A stretch of DNA of 28,567 bases from Phoronis australis. Taxonomy: Eukaryota > Phoronida > Phoronidae. The notes under the pieces are model-generated. The model ran no database searches. It was not told the DNA's origin and was given only the letters and a program-made list of their open reading frames with translations. A program made the translations under genes and the position numbers. Numbering within the stretch: position 1 is the stretch's first letter; the number at the start of each line of letters is the position of its first letter. The stretch is from the NCBI GenBank assembly GCA_002633005.1, contig NMRA01000651.1, positions 1-28,567 on the forward strand. Reading direction: 5' to 3'. Positions 12,074-23,719 of this stretch are shown here, one piece after another.

Positions 12074-12294
12074 CTGAGGAATTGAAGCCGGTTGCAGCAA
12101 ATCCATGGTGAAATTTCAACGTGAAAGATTCTGGTTATGCAAGTTACACTGCGCAAGGGCTTTGCTTCTAAGCATGTCAATATCTAGTAGTTATTGGTGA
12201 GCACGTGTAGAATATATGCTTCCACAAGGACAAGTAGACATGATTGAGAACAATGAAAGTTTCAAAAAAGTGTGTATGAAGTAATCCACGTTAC

Positions 12295-12470
12295 CCAAAA
12301 GTTTTTGTATTTTATCAGCCAGTCTTTCCACCTTTCCCTTAAGTTTGTTCAATCTGTGGTTCTCCAGGAGTTCAATTAACTTGCTGTATTTTCCTATTCC
12401 AATGTGCCCTTCCACATCAAGCTGATCGAGTAGTTGGTGAGATGAATTGATTTCATCCATCTGTGCTCGG
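12295..12470 (-). CDS. Exon E6: second half of death effector domain
   Basis: This exon encodes helices 3-6 of the death-fold domain begun in E5. Acceptor TTGTGTTTACAG precedes CCGAGC; donor is TTGG|GTAACG. Length 176 nt, entered with one base to finish a codon and left with one base over. Key segments are LLDQLDVEGHIGIGKYS (helix 4 and the loop typical of DEDs, cf. Leu-Glu-x-x-Gly-x-Ile) and KLIELLENHRLNKLKGKV (helices 5-6). HRLNKL stands where canonical DEDs have RxDL, so the charge-triad Asp is replaced. DEDs act by homotypic pairing with FADD, caspase-8/10 or cFLIP-type proteins in the cytosol. A CARD or death domain is a less good match because the two halves together give the LK..C motif in helix 2 and the helix-4 Gly of DEDs. 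Confidence 0.75.
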
Positions 12471-15076
12471 CTGTAAACACAATAAAACCACTGACTATCC
12501 CCTTACAAGAGGTTAATCACTACTAAAGATTATAGTCAAGACTAATTAAACTAAATAATTAGTTGCGAACTGATTGTGGCATTATTGGGATGAAAACCTT
12601 CCATGTTATGCAAGCGTGACTAAAATGTGGCTCATAAAAACATGCGTCAAAAATGTAACTAATACATAATTATATATGTAGATTCCGCTAAAATGTGATC
12701 AATATATTTTGAGTATGACTGTGGCTAAAATGGGATTACCGCCTCTCTGTGTGTATAGGTGTTGTTAAAACGTCACTAGATGTGTGTAAATTGGCGTGTC
12801 TAAAATACAAAATTGGGTTGATACGAAAGTCCGAGTTTAGGAAATCTGTATTTAAGTATATGTTATTTGATTCCCTTGGTTTTGCCGAAATATAACGAAA
12901 TGCATTGCGTAAATTCTGACTAGGAGACTAACTTTGGCGTTTTTGTTAGACTGAGGGATTCGGATTTTTCTGATGTTTTATTAGTTTATGCATGAAAATT
13001 ATGATACCTGGTCCAATACCACTTCTTAGGGTTTCAACGTTAATTTTGTATCTTAGAATAACTTAAGAAACCAACTGTTGCAGTCATCAACAAGCTGTCG
13101 AGGGAAATTTTAACGTGCGCGTACTATAAAGAATCATTTAATATCTCCAAATAAATAAACTAATAACATATTTGGAACACGTACTCAAGAACGCGTTTCA
13201 TCTTTAAGTGAAAAGACTTCTAACCACTCCGATTGCATCAATGGCACTGTCTTTAACTCTAAACAGTGACGAATTATCCTGAAAATCTAGTCATGAACAG
13301 ATTTTCAGACTATAAAAGCTTTGATAAACGCTTTTGTACAGAGAATGTCCTAAAACAAGCCAACGCATTACTAAGTCGACGGGCGAATTTTCGGTAACTG
13401 CATCTTTTGAAAATCAGTCGGATTGTTCTGACGTATGTGAGAAAGCGTTGACGTGAAAGTTTGTTTATTTTTGCAAGATATTAGTTGAATATGGTGACTT
13501 GCAAAAACAACCCAGTATACGTAATTACCCCGATTTTTATCTCACGCGTATCTCGGTTTCCTTTTGTGAAAGTGAGGACAATCTCCCACTAAACTTGAAC
13601 ATTGGGTTGATTTCGCTCATGTTGCAACTCAACCTTGCCCGACGCCATTGAAACGTTGTTTCTATATACTGTTTGTGTTACAGTTGAGTGAACATGTCTT
13701 TATTGCAAACAACATTCACAATTTATTCCTGAAAAATTAAAGTGGATCCAAAAATACTAAAAGTTGCGTCTTCTCTTAGCTTTAATTCCGAGACATCTGA
13801 CACACTTTCCAAAAACAGATCGCTGACACAATCACATCAATTGACCAAGGTAATTGAAATTGTCTGATGAGCTAATCTTAATCAACTGAGTCAAATTGAC
13901 TCTGTCAGCAAAAACCTCGGTATACTTCACTTTTGTCTACTTCAGTAAGGAGTGAATAATTAATCCTAAACTTTGGTTTAAAGCTGAGCCGAATTTAAGG
14001 CACCGTTCCACAGAAACGTATTTGCGTTCAGGTAAAATAGATTAACACCATTTCAATTGAAATGAGCTTTTCTCACTTAAATGAGCTTCGAAAAATGTTT
14101 TTAAAAGGTCGTAATACCAAACCATGAACTTATTTTGGATAATGAAGGTGCGTCTGAAATATGCCAATGAAGTACCTAACATGTGACTTAACCTGTTAAA
14201 ATGGATCGTGAGCATTTCTCAGCCACATTTTAGTCATGAATCTTATATGTTGCTAAAACGCAACAAAATTATAACTGACCTACCGTAGGGAAAGTATTGG
14301 CTCCACAGAAGAATCACTAGCCAAGACATATCATGACACAAACTAAATATATCAAGGTTACACTGTTGGTAATTGGAGATGTTTATTTCTGTAGATGACA
14401 CTTAGAACCAACTCAAGTGCATCATCCATGATCACCATTTTTCTGACTGAATATACTGAACAGATACAGGTGCGCATTCATCAGCGTAAATAGGTCTTGT
14501 GATATCAGGGACGAACAGTTTGACGGCTGTGCCTGAACGCAGCATCCTCCTCGTGCATGTGAGATGCACCTCAGTCAGACACGCCACAAACAATTGATCC
14601 TCTTTAGGTACAATGACAACTTATACCCGAAGAGGGTGAGGACGTTTCCATTCATTACGCGGCAGAAGACCAACTTGGCACATTATATCTAACCCTCGTG
14701 ATGCTAACCATTAATAATTTACACGTGAATGTTTGTTTAATTTCCAAAATTCTCAGAAAATGGTCAATCAAAAACAATTTTCGATTTTATATCGTGTTCA
14801 ACTAAAATGCAACATTAAAAGATCTCGTCGTCTTGCTTTCAACACAATTGATTTCGCCCATTGTACTTATGTACCCATGATTCTATGCTAAATGTGACCG
14901 AGTTGACAGTCGTTAACAATGTGCAACAAAACGCAACACTTTACCCAAGCTGCGTTCTTTGCAGCTACCCAAAAGTTTTCCCAACCGATCAAAGGTGAAG
15001 AAACTTATTAATGAAAAGTCGCTTCACATACACGTTTATTCAAGTAACAGCTAAAATTAAACGTTTCTGTACTTAC
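12471..15076. other. Intron between E6 and E5, with scattered CTAAAATG motifs
   Basis: This 2.6-kb intron holds no recognisable exon. GACTAAAATGTGGC, GCTAAAATGTGAT and GCTAAAATGGGAT lie between 12600 and 12740. GCTAAAACGCAAC (about 14253), ACTAAAATGCAAC (about 14798) and CAAAACGCAAC (about 14928) lie on the far side. TGACTAAAATGTGGCT occurs directly near 12612 and in inverse orientation near 14223-14238, which may mark the ends of an old element. Confidence 0.5.
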
Positions 15077-15194
15077 GCAATCCAATCCATCCGGGAACAG
15101 TCTGCCTTCAGTTTTGTGAACTCATCATTTTTGAGCTCATTGGTAACTGTTCTCAGTACCTTGCTATGAAGTTTTCTTGCCTCAAGCGTTGTTT
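15077..15194 (-). CDS. Exon E5: first half of death effector domain
   Basis: Acceptor is TTCCGTTGTTATTAG and donor is ATTGC|GTAAGT, both strong. Length 118 nt, entered with two bases to finish a codon and left with two bases over. It encodes helices 1-2 of a DED. The run VLRTVTNELKNDEFTKLK followed by ADCS matches the family pattern of an amphipathic helix 1 with Ser/Thr-x-x-Leu, a short Lys-Asn-Asp turn, then Glu-Phe/Leu-x-x-Leu-Lys-x-x-Cys in helix 2 (compare FADD, where helix 2 has LTELKFLC). The frame joins E6 without gap. The first codon completed here is GAA, formed with the last base of E4. Confidence 0.75.
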
Positions 15195-15885
15195 CTAATA
15201 ACAACGGAATATAAGGAATAAGAGCATTTGACAACATATCATGCTAAGTGGTCCTATACCTTAGTTGCAACAACTTCCATTTCCCCTGGCATCGGCAACA
15301 TTTTCTGCACCCCCCCCCAGTTCCACCTAGGCACCATTTTTGGCACCATTTCTTGACTGCTTGACGGATAATCCGTAGTGATGCTCATCACCCAGTGATA
15401 GGATATTGAGCGCTCTCTGCTCAGTACTCTAGCATATCCCTTAAAGGAAGCAGCATAAAAAGTGACTTGTGGGTGGAACTGGAATAATGAATAATCGTAT
15501 TGAATATTCACCATCTCCATTCCGTAAAGGAAGATTGCTAGCCGTTAGGGCAAGCTTTGGCTTTGGTACGTAGCACCATGTTGAGTTCCGTAGACAGGCA
15601 TGTAAATTTAATTCCAGTGGGGATGAAGAACTCAATGTTTAACAGAAACCTTGACCTCAATCCCGTTCGCCGTCAAATCACTTCAGTAAACGACCAATTC
15701 GCTGCTGCAGACTAGTACGTAAGCTTTCGAGCATACCTGTTCAATGTATATATACGTTCAAAATGCTCGCTATTCACCCGCGTGACTTTGCGAAGTCATG
15801 TGTGAAAATTGATCTACACAACGCTTTACCGTTATACAAAATGAAGGCAAATCAAGTTCACCGTATGCAAACTTCCAATCCTTAC
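15195..15885. other. Intron between E5 and E4
   Basis: No further exon recognised. Minus frames 15520-15254 and 15635-15441 have no homology and no suitable splice sites. A run of nine C bases lies at 15310-15318. Confidence 0.5.
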
Positions 15886-15940
15886 CATCCACATCCTGTT
15901 TTTGACGTGTAGGAGGCTTCGTTACCCCGACCGTATATCC
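15886..15940 (-). CDS. Exon E4: linker between ZU5 region and DED
   Basis: A 55-nt exon with acceptor TTGGTTTTAG and donor GATG|GTAAGG. It reads GYTVGVTKPPTRQKQDVD plus one base that completes a Glu codon with E5. It enters in phase 0, as required by E3, and leaves in phase 1, as required by E5; the other two frames are either stopped or phase-incompatible. The composition (Pro, Thr, Gln, Lys) suits a flexible linker before the death-fold domain. It is short, so the call rests on splice sites and phase rather than homology. Confidence 0.6.
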
Positions 15941-16156
15941 CTAAAACCAAGCAAAATTGCCTCGAGTAATAATTTCAAATCACAATGTCTTACATAAAAA
16001 ACAGCATCATAAGAACTATCGAATAGATTAAGGTAGTTTTCCTGAACTTTTGTTTTTGATAATTATTATTACATGGCTAAATGTTTATTTCCCTTTACCT
16101 AGAGACCTCGTGGACTTCGAGAATGACATATCTATAGTACATCTATATCTACATCC

Positions 16157-16224
16157 GTATGTATATGCTTGTATGTATGTATGTATGTATGTATGTATGT
16201 GCATGTATATATGTGTGTGTGTGT
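16157..16224. repeat. TATG/TG microsatellite
   Basis: About seven to eight GTAT units (16171-16200), then ATGTATATATG and a GT run to 16224. It lies in the E3-E4 intron. The overlapping plus frame at 16050-16325 (a Tyr/Val/Cys/Met run) is a product of the repeat, not a gene. Confidence 0.95.
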
Positions 16225-17457
16225 TTTATTTAAGGCCTACCATAAATGAGTCGGTTTCTAAGTTCAAAAGCAAAGTTGATATATTTGGCAAATTGTCTAG
16301 GGAAATACTGAAACAGAAGTTTTAACGTATCTAATATTTTGAAATCTGCAAAGTGAAACATTATTATATAAAATAGACCTCCGTGAGTTATAAAGGGAAA
16401 ACTCCACAGAACCGTAATCACGACACAAGCAAAGTTTTTCCCTTACAGGAGTGTTTACATAATAACCAGTTTCCAAGTGCAATAGGAGATTTCCTGCTCT
16501 AAGCTGAGCCAGAAGAAATTGCTCGGAACGAGATAAATTAATCTTTACATACTGCTCAGTTAAAAGTCGTGCTTAAATGAAATGTAGGTCCATAACTTGG
16601 GTTTTGTTAAAACAGACTCTGCCCAAGCATGTTTTGAGTATTCAGATTGTTTGTTTTTAGCATATCCTGTGTTTCAAGTTGTCAAACTTTGAAAACAGGA
16701 TTGCATGCCAGCAATGTTAACCAAATTTTTGTGTATGTCAACATTTGGGAATTTCTAAAACTCCTCGCCCCACAATCTCCTCGATCCGCAACCCCTTCAA
16801 CCCAAGAGCCGTGGCAATAGCTTTGACCTTTTTGATATATATTTCACAATCATATTACGCCGCTGAAAGACTTTCCATAACACGTGACTACACGTGAATC
16901 TGCTTTGGATCAAATTTGGTGTTTAACAACAAAAATTGGCGCAAAAGCATGATCTGAAGGACCGATGTGTGAGAGCGCTATCGTTGTCACGTAAATAGTT
17001 CCACCAGCGGCTAACAATCGGGTCTTGTTCTACTAATCATACTTTAGCTAAAGAGTTCGTTAACATAAATTCGCATAATTTCACATGTTATTATTTGTTT
17101 TTTGTTGTATACCCGTTTACAATATGGTCCATGCAAGCTTGAGATATTTAACCGTTTCTTTTTTTAAACTGTATTTATCAAAGAACGTATAGACTCCTCT
17201 GTTACTGGCCTTCTCCCTAATAAGCTTCAACTTACTAGTCACTGAAAAGCAGACGAGACGATTATACTTTGCCGGGAATGACACTTGTAACGTTGGAAGG
17301 TCTTTGGTATGATTTGATCGCGTTGATTTTTTTCTTTCTTTAGCTTTCAAAATTGCCAAATTTACTCTCTTAACTGTAAACAAACAGGAAAAAGGTAGCC
17401 GAGCTCATGTTCCAACTCGTTGGTCCTGAAAATCAGCGTTCGAGTTTGTGTAGACTG

Positions 17458-17530
17458 AGTCGAGGGGAATGTGGGCCGTGGATGGAAGGGCTTGTGGGTC
17501 GTGAGTCGAGTGGGTCGTAAGGTTTTGGGG
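17458..17530 (+). repeat. G-rich patch with degenerate GTGGGTCGTGAGTCGA units
   Basis: Plus-strand GGGG, GGG, GGG, GGG, GGG and GGGG runs are separated by 5-13 bases, with GTGGGTCGTGAGTCGAGTGG showing a degenerate internal repeat. The runs are on the template strand of the surrounding gene. Formation of a quadruplex is possible but the loops are long. Confidence 0.5.
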
Positions 17531-18231
17531 TCGAAGGATTTTAGAAAAGTACCAAAATTTAGTGTTATAGCATAAATTTAATGCTGGCAAATCTCTGGAA
17601 CCATTTGGCAGAATCTCAGGAACTTTGCGTTAATTCTTATGTTAGCCAGGGCGCCGAAAATTTTGACGCTTACGAGGCCATTCAAGTTCAGGATCACGCG
17701 GCAATTTTCCCCAAAAGCGCGAGCTTTATCAACAATGTAATCAAACCAGAGGCAAATTGGGCAGGTTTTATGAAATATTACCATACATATATTTGGTCCC
17801 AATGACCATTTTGTGTTGCCTTCTCAACCCTCATAAATGGACAATTAACTCGTGAAGTTGTCGGTCATCACTGGCATAATTTACTTGTGACCGACATCAC
17901 ACACAATTCTGAGGTGTCGGGAGATCTCTGGCTCGATTCTTACCGGTATCTTAACCTGGCACTTTCAAAGCAACTCTAAGTACTCATGTGACCGCATTTT
18001 CTACATTAAACAAGGGTCAGTGTGTGCAGATTATATAGGAAACATCCATACTTCGCCCAAATGATCACTTTGACTTGCACTCAAAACAAAACAAGGGAAA
18101 AGGTTCGACAACTACACTGTACCATATCCGGACACACAGATTCAGGGTCATATAGATGTAGAACCCTGTCTGTTGCACACACAAATTTGCAAGGTCAAAA
18201 TAGCACTCAAACAATTCGAAAAACTACTTAC

Positions 18232-19052
18232 ATGAACCTCTACGGGCCGATCTAGCAAAGTTTCCTGGTTGGTTAACTCCTTCACCTTCATACCAACATT
18301 ACCAGATACAAGTGGTTTAACATCTGGTACAACATCTCCAAAAACGTCACCTGTACTTTCGCAACAAACCCTGTCAAGTTTAAACCCTCTAGAATGAACA
18401 TGTTTTTCTCCATTGCTGATTGAGCACCTGCACTTAAGTTCAAAGTTGAGAAGGGCTTTATCTCTCAAACACTTCATACTGCTTATGCATTTGTGTTCAA
18501 GGTCACCAGAACACTTCACCTGTTTTCCATGACAAAATACCTTTACTGTCAACCCTTCATCTTGTCCACTTTTAATTTCTGGGCACAGCTTGCATGTGTA
18601 TGATGTCAGGATTGAATCTTCGAAAATTTTGAGGTTGTTTGTGGCTGCCCATGCAGTGTGATAGTTGGAAGGTTTTTTTACCGAGAAGAATATGTCCAAC
18701 CCATGTAGTCTGACATTACATTCTTTAGTAACATCTGTTAATTTACCACATTCTTCATTGAATATAACAAATCTTTGGCTGGGTAGTCCTTGACCACCTG
18801 CATCTTCCAGCATTGTTTTAACAGTCACTCGCACTTCGACCGGCTTTGAGAATGTTGAACTTTCCGTGCAAACCAAGCAAATTCTCTGACCATGGAGTAT
18901 AGCTTGGCCTTGTGAATTGCCAAGCACTTCTCGCACTAGTGACGGTTGATCTACTATATAAACTTCTATTGATTGAAGTATTGTATTTGGCGGAACTGTA
19001 AGTTCAACCTCTTTGCATCGAATAACCCCACCGACTTTTCCATCAATGATTG
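18232..19052 (-). CDS. Exon E3: ZU5 domain and Cys-rich UPA-like region
   Basis: Large 821-nt exon, the best coding evidence in the window. The acceptor CTGTCTCTTCTATTACTGCAG lies just before the domain and the donor is GTTCAT|GTAAGT. An alternative acceptor 21 bases upstream (TTTTTGATAG) keeps the same phase. The open frame extends upstream only to a TTG, so there is no start codon here and this is an internal exon. Residues 7-24 of the exon, GGVIRCKEVELTVPPNTI, are the hallmark opening of ZU5 (Gly-Gly, a strand, then Leu-x-Val/Ile-Pro-Pro), followed by SIEVYIV and a final strand PVEVRVTV by about residue 80. The remaining region carries IFFSVKKPSNYHTAWAA and LTVKVFCHGKQ, placed like the UPA domain that follows ZU5 in ankyrins, UNC5 and PIDD. 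There are about 15 Cys in 273 residues, more than usual for a cytosolic ZU5-UPA module. Confidence 0.88.
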
Positions 19053-21337
19053 CTGCAGTAATAGAAGAGACAGCTATCAAAAATAATTATTAAGTATCGA
19101 AATAATGATCAAATAAAATACCGTAATGTTAGTGTCGATAGGTAGTACTGATTCATGATCACTGCAATGTTCAAATAAGACTTATGCACATATTGCATTC
19201 AGCAATTTTTCTTCGGGCTTATCAACGGCAGTCGTTGGATTGGAAAAAAATATAATGGCACTCTACGTACTACGTCGGCGCGTAGTAAAATTATAAGACA
19301 TATTTATCGAAAATGTGGCACAGGTTGTTGTTGGACCGCACGTCCTCCGAAATAGTATATCAAGCATACGATTTAGTGAATAGTTTACAAATGGACATCG
19401 GTGAGTTCAGTCATTCGAATTACTGTACAAATACGCACCATTATCCCTTTCGGACCGATAGTTCCACTGAACACCGGCAACCTCATTTTCAGTGCTCGGA
19501 CTAGGTACTTTTGGAGCTGAAATCGATTAGTGTCGTCAGGTTACCTTTGTTACGTTTGTTCACAAAATAGGGTAGCAAAACTTATGAGGTTACATGTCCA
19601 AAGTTGACCAAAACATCCAAAGTAATCGTCGTGGGACTGAACTCTGTCGTAGAAGGCTGTGCTTAAGGTAGCACTTGGGTAAAAATTAGGAGCTTTATAG
19701 CTGCAAAATTTTATTGCAAAAACTAGGTTCGTACGAAAACCACGTATATTTTTTTCAAGTGATTCCTTAGTAAGGTCAAATGGCTACAAAATCCAGAATA
19801 GCCTTCAAAACTGTGACATTCTGAGCCAGTAATTGTCACAATTTACCCAGATTGCTGCAAGAATGTAAGTTTTGTATTGTATTTGTTTAATATTTTGGCT
19901 ACGAAGGTGGAAACTTTTACCAGAACACAGTATCAAAACACACAAACTAAAGCTCAACAATAACAATAGTAATAGTCAGCAATTCCGGAAGTACATGATT
20001 GCAATGTTATCATTATGAACTAATATCCCATTTTGCAACATGGTAAATGTACACGATGAAGACAGGATTTGTGATCTTGTCTAGGCTTGATTAACAGAAA
20101 AGCCTCGCAATAGAGCGCGTACAATGTATGGCTAACTGTTGAAGCACTCCTAATATAGCGTAGGTTTGACGCTTGGGTATTGAAGAGCTGCTTTTGAATA
20201 GAAAAGTCTTGCACATTTGCGTTGCATCTGATTCCAAATAGAGGGTGACCAGACTTTCCTACCCACACAAAATGCTTTTCTAGTGGAGGCTGTTCTTGTT
20301 TTACGGACGTATACTATACGGTTTTTCCAATGTTTTTTTTTTCGTCAAAGAGAATGGTGAGCAATAGCAAGGTTAGTCAGTGTAAGACTGATACATGTCC
20401 ACGGGAGGCAAAGGGTTTGGGCAGGCCCGTACTGCGCGTGGGGAGGGTAGAAATCGGGGTAAAGTTTCCATTTATTAGCTGGGTCTGGCACCGGATGCCT
20501 GATGATTGCTGTATTATATTAAAAAACTGAATGATTTATGAAGTCCATGGACGATTAATCAGATGTGCCCAAATGTCATTCATTGTCGTTTCCGCGTTTT
20601 GGGAAAAAGAACATATGGCCCATTATTTACCTTTTTCTGTAGCTGTCAGTCGTGTTTCAGGATGTTCCGAAAGTTAACGGCTAAGATAGTGAACTGTCCG
20701 TTAAGAAATCAACTGAAACTAATAGTTCATTGGTTGTGCAGCGATAAAGCTCGGACAATTTCACTGTGTGCTCCAGCATTTAATTCATTAAGACCTAAAC
20801 GCGTGCCAAAAAGAAGGCTTGGTTTATGCCAGAAGCACTGGCAAAGGTACGCCCTTCTATAAAATTCTGCTTTCAAAAATGCAGTTCAACTGGCCTGGCT
20901 ACATGTATATTTAAAAAAGACATAAATACAGCGACACAACTTAAAATAAATTACAAAAAAACTAAGTCCAGTTTGACACCGTTCATGTATATAATTAGGA
21001 ACGTGGGACTTTATTGATGACTCAGATTAAACGTTCTGGGCAAGAATGATCCAAAATTTCAGTACATACATGTAAGTCCGTGAAAATGTTTCCTTTACTA
21101 TTGGCTAACTGGCGTGCAGCCGTTAGTGAGCAGAACCATCAAAAAGTGTCATGAAGTTTAGTTTTCGGAGTAAGGTAAAAAGGTGAAAGGTTTAGCCCAA
21201 GAATATCCTCTTTCGTTAGTTGCTGTTATTGTGTTGATAAGATGCTTGTAGAATTAAGATTCTAAACCAACGATTCAGAGAGGATGATGGCTTGGAGCGG
21301 TGTTCCTCACATTTGCATGTTGACATGTTGTTTGAAA

Positions 21338-21392
21338 AGTATCGATGTACATGTGCATGTTCATGTACACGTATCTATCTATGTATGTAATA
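21338..21392. repeat. CATGTA/TCTA-rich simple sequence
   Basis: ATCGATGTACATGTGCATGT followed by TCATGTACACG and TATCTATCTATGTATGTAA: overlapping palindromic hexamers passing into a short TATC/TATG repeat. Confidence 0.7.
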
Positions 21393-22807
21393 ATTACTTC
21401 CTATTTATTACCTCAGAATTGCGGCTGCTACAACGAATGTTTTGATATACCTGTGTGAACACATGTATATAATTGCAAGTGTATCGTTGCTGTAAAACGA
21501 ATATCTTTCTATCTTTACCGTTGCACGGTGCACCGGTTAGCTGTCTGAAAATGTCACGGGTAGGCAGCCAGTTAGTGGAACGAGGTCTCATGGTTCTTCA
21601 AAAGTTTGTTTTTGCATACACATCTTGAGAGTTAAATTAATGTAGGAATCTACTTTAAAACTCAAGTTGACTGCGAGATGTTACAGCAGTGCAGAGCAAA
21701 CTAACCAAAGAGCCCCAAAAACTATTACAACGCACAAAACACTGCTACCAAGGAAATAAATCCCTAACCCACAGACCGACAGGTCCTCACACCACAAACG
21801 TATAATGTTCCGTTTTGTGTTAATGGGGCGAATCCTCGAGCAATGAAAAGGGAAAAAAACAAAATCAATTTTAAACAGATAAATGAAAACCCAACTCTTG
21901 GGAAGGCGAACCCAGGTACTCGTTTTAAAATTTTCTAGAATTTATAGTAAAACTCGTCAAATTCACTATTTTTGAAATACGGGTAAACACTTTCCAAGTC
22001 TATTATTGCCAATGTTATGCTTACGTAAAAGATTAAAATGCACATTTTTTCACATAAGCAAAATGTGCTACGCCTATATTTTGCGATTCTAAATACAGAC
22101 ACGTGCTGATCCTTGTGGGTTAAGATATCGAAGTAGTGACGGGCTGTTGACGGATTGTGATTATGAAATTTGAAACTAAAGAAAAACTTGTTTGGCATCA
22201 ATATCGATTCAAAATCTGTATGAGAAGACATTAAAATACCATTTGAAAAGTTTGACATGTGTTTCAGTGGCAATTACCCTCTTTGTCTTTGACGTTCGAT
22301 GCCGCTTGACAGATACATATACAAAAGCTACATGTTATTCACAAATTTTCCGTTTTTAAGATGTACAAAATTCAACACGTGTCTAACAAAATGTTTAATA
22401 TTCATTCTCAGGAACTTCTAATACAAAATACATACTATGTAGCGAGAAAATCAGATTTCGCACAGCCAATTTCATCAGGCAGGAAACACGTTTACTACTT
22501 TCCGAGGTCAAAGGTTAATGTACAAGGCTGTCACTCAAATCGAATCACATGGCGCCACACATTGAGCCGTTCCGTATGCAACCCCATTCCTTTCATTCAC
22601 TGAGTCAATATCTTCTTGAGGCTACAAGGTGTAAATAGCGGGGAAAAATGCCGCGGAAAACTAAGTTAAAGCTAGTTCTTAGCCCGAGCAGTTAGGCACG
22701 CATACGACCGTGCAGAACGAATGCCCGGACGAAGTCTAAAAAATCAGTGGCTATAATGTACATGTGCGAGGATGGGGAAAGCGCACGGATAGGTGTCTTT
22801 TTCAGGC

Positions 22808-23071
22808 ATAAAAAGGGAAAGTTGTGGAGGCTTTATTAATAGCAACTTGATCGAGAACGTCTCTCTGTTCAATTTCCCTAAAGACAAGAATTGTAAGAAG
22901 AAAAGGCATCGTTTTGTGCTGTGTACGATAGTATGGAATGTCAATATCAAACACAGGATACAGTCTGGATCCACTCTTTGTTCGCCAAATCGTGCTGCTT
23001 CCAAACATAAAATCGGCGTTACGATTAAGAACTCGCCGGTTTGTGAGTTTATTTGCAAATTTTATAAATAA
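22808..23071 (+). pseudogene. Degenerate THAP-type zinc-finger relic, forward copy
   Basis: The plus frame contains ENVSLFNFPKDKN followed by basic residues, a Trp (IVWNV) and SGSTLCSPNR, spaced like a THAP domain (C-x2-4-C, FPKD, W, then C-x2-H). THAP domains bind DNA and occur in P-element-like transposases and in host genes derived from them. Zinc ligands are lost: the expected first pair reads KRESCGGF and the final C-x2-H reads CSPN. It is therefore a decayed copy rather than a working protein. It is preceded by a splice-acceptor-like TGTCTTTTTCAG and has no ATG at the domain start. The minus relic at 23956-23852 is about 68 % identical over 63 ungapped bases, with the two facing each other. 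Confidence 0.5.
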
Positions 23072-23073
23072 CA

Positions 23074-23243
23074 AACTTTCAATACATTTTGTGGCAGGTT
23101 TTTGAAGTCTTTTGCATTGCATACAGTTCATATTTTCAGGTTTTGTACATGTTGTGAAACAGAGTGTTGGATTTTTTTTCAAGCCCCAAATCAGCAAATG
23201 TAATTGAGGGACACATTTCTCTTTTTCGGACTCACCAGCAGGT
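23074..23243 (+). repeat. Diverged direct repeat, copy A
   Basis: The first part, AACTTTCAATACATTTTGTG then GCAGGTTTTTGAAGTCTT, matches copy B at 23720. The later part, TTCAGGTTTTGTAC through AGCCCCAAATCAGCAAA to CGGACTCACCA, matches copy C at 24218-24317, including a 17-base exact match (23182-23198 against 24261-24277). It directly follows the forward THAP relic and probably belongs to the same mobile element. Confidence 0.75.
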
Positions 23244-23719
23244 GCTCGAAAAGTTCGTAGATTTCGTGAAACTTACATGTATACTGATTGAAAAGCAAAA
23301 GTTGAAATTGATTAGGAATCCATCACACACTGCAGGATGTGCTAACTTTGAGTGATCGACACCTTTTTTTCACCAGACTCTTGCATTCTGGCATAGGTAG
23401 ATTTAGGAGAAAAAAAAAACGACCTGGCAAACACAAAGCCGTCAAAGACTGAATATACTTCAGAAATGAAGGGAATGCTTGTTTTCAAAGCAAAAACAAA
23501 AAATCCAAATTTGTCCACCCCCCAACTCGGCGCTACGCGCCTCTACAATGGCGTTACAAGACAAAATGTATGACCAAATTATGATATCCTAGATTTGTCA
23601 TTGTCTGGAATGTTTCTGCAGCCTGAATGCATGGTCTATAAGTTCTTAGTCCTCGCAAGCAAATCGTGGCTTTGGACTGGAAATGTCGTAAATTTGAGAT
23701 GGAAATTTGACCTTGGGAT

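Larger units (their letters stand above)
15941..18231. other. Intron between E4 and E3
   Basis: This 2.3-kb intron contains the TATG microsatellite (16157-16224), a G-rich patch (17458-17530) and a stretch open in both strands at 17578-17805. None of the open frames has homology. I see no extra exon. Confidence 0.5.

Noticed and set aside
16050-16325. Plus frame with repeated Cys-Met-Tyr-Val
   Set aside because: It is the translation of the TATG microsatellite.
17578-17805. About 225 bp open on both strands (74 codons each)
   Set aside because: No homology in either direction and no splice context; overlapping open frames of this size occur by chance. It may be a fragment of a mobile element but nothing identifies it.
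19053-19080. Start of the ZU5 open frame at 19080 as a translation start
   Set aside because: The codon is TTG and a strong splice acceptor lies just before the domain, so this is an internal exon and not a gene start.
21935-22273. 112-codon minus-strand open frame
   Set aside because: Phe/Tyr/Ile-rich composition typical of AT-rich non-coding DNA; no domain and no paired splice sites that would join it to the gene.
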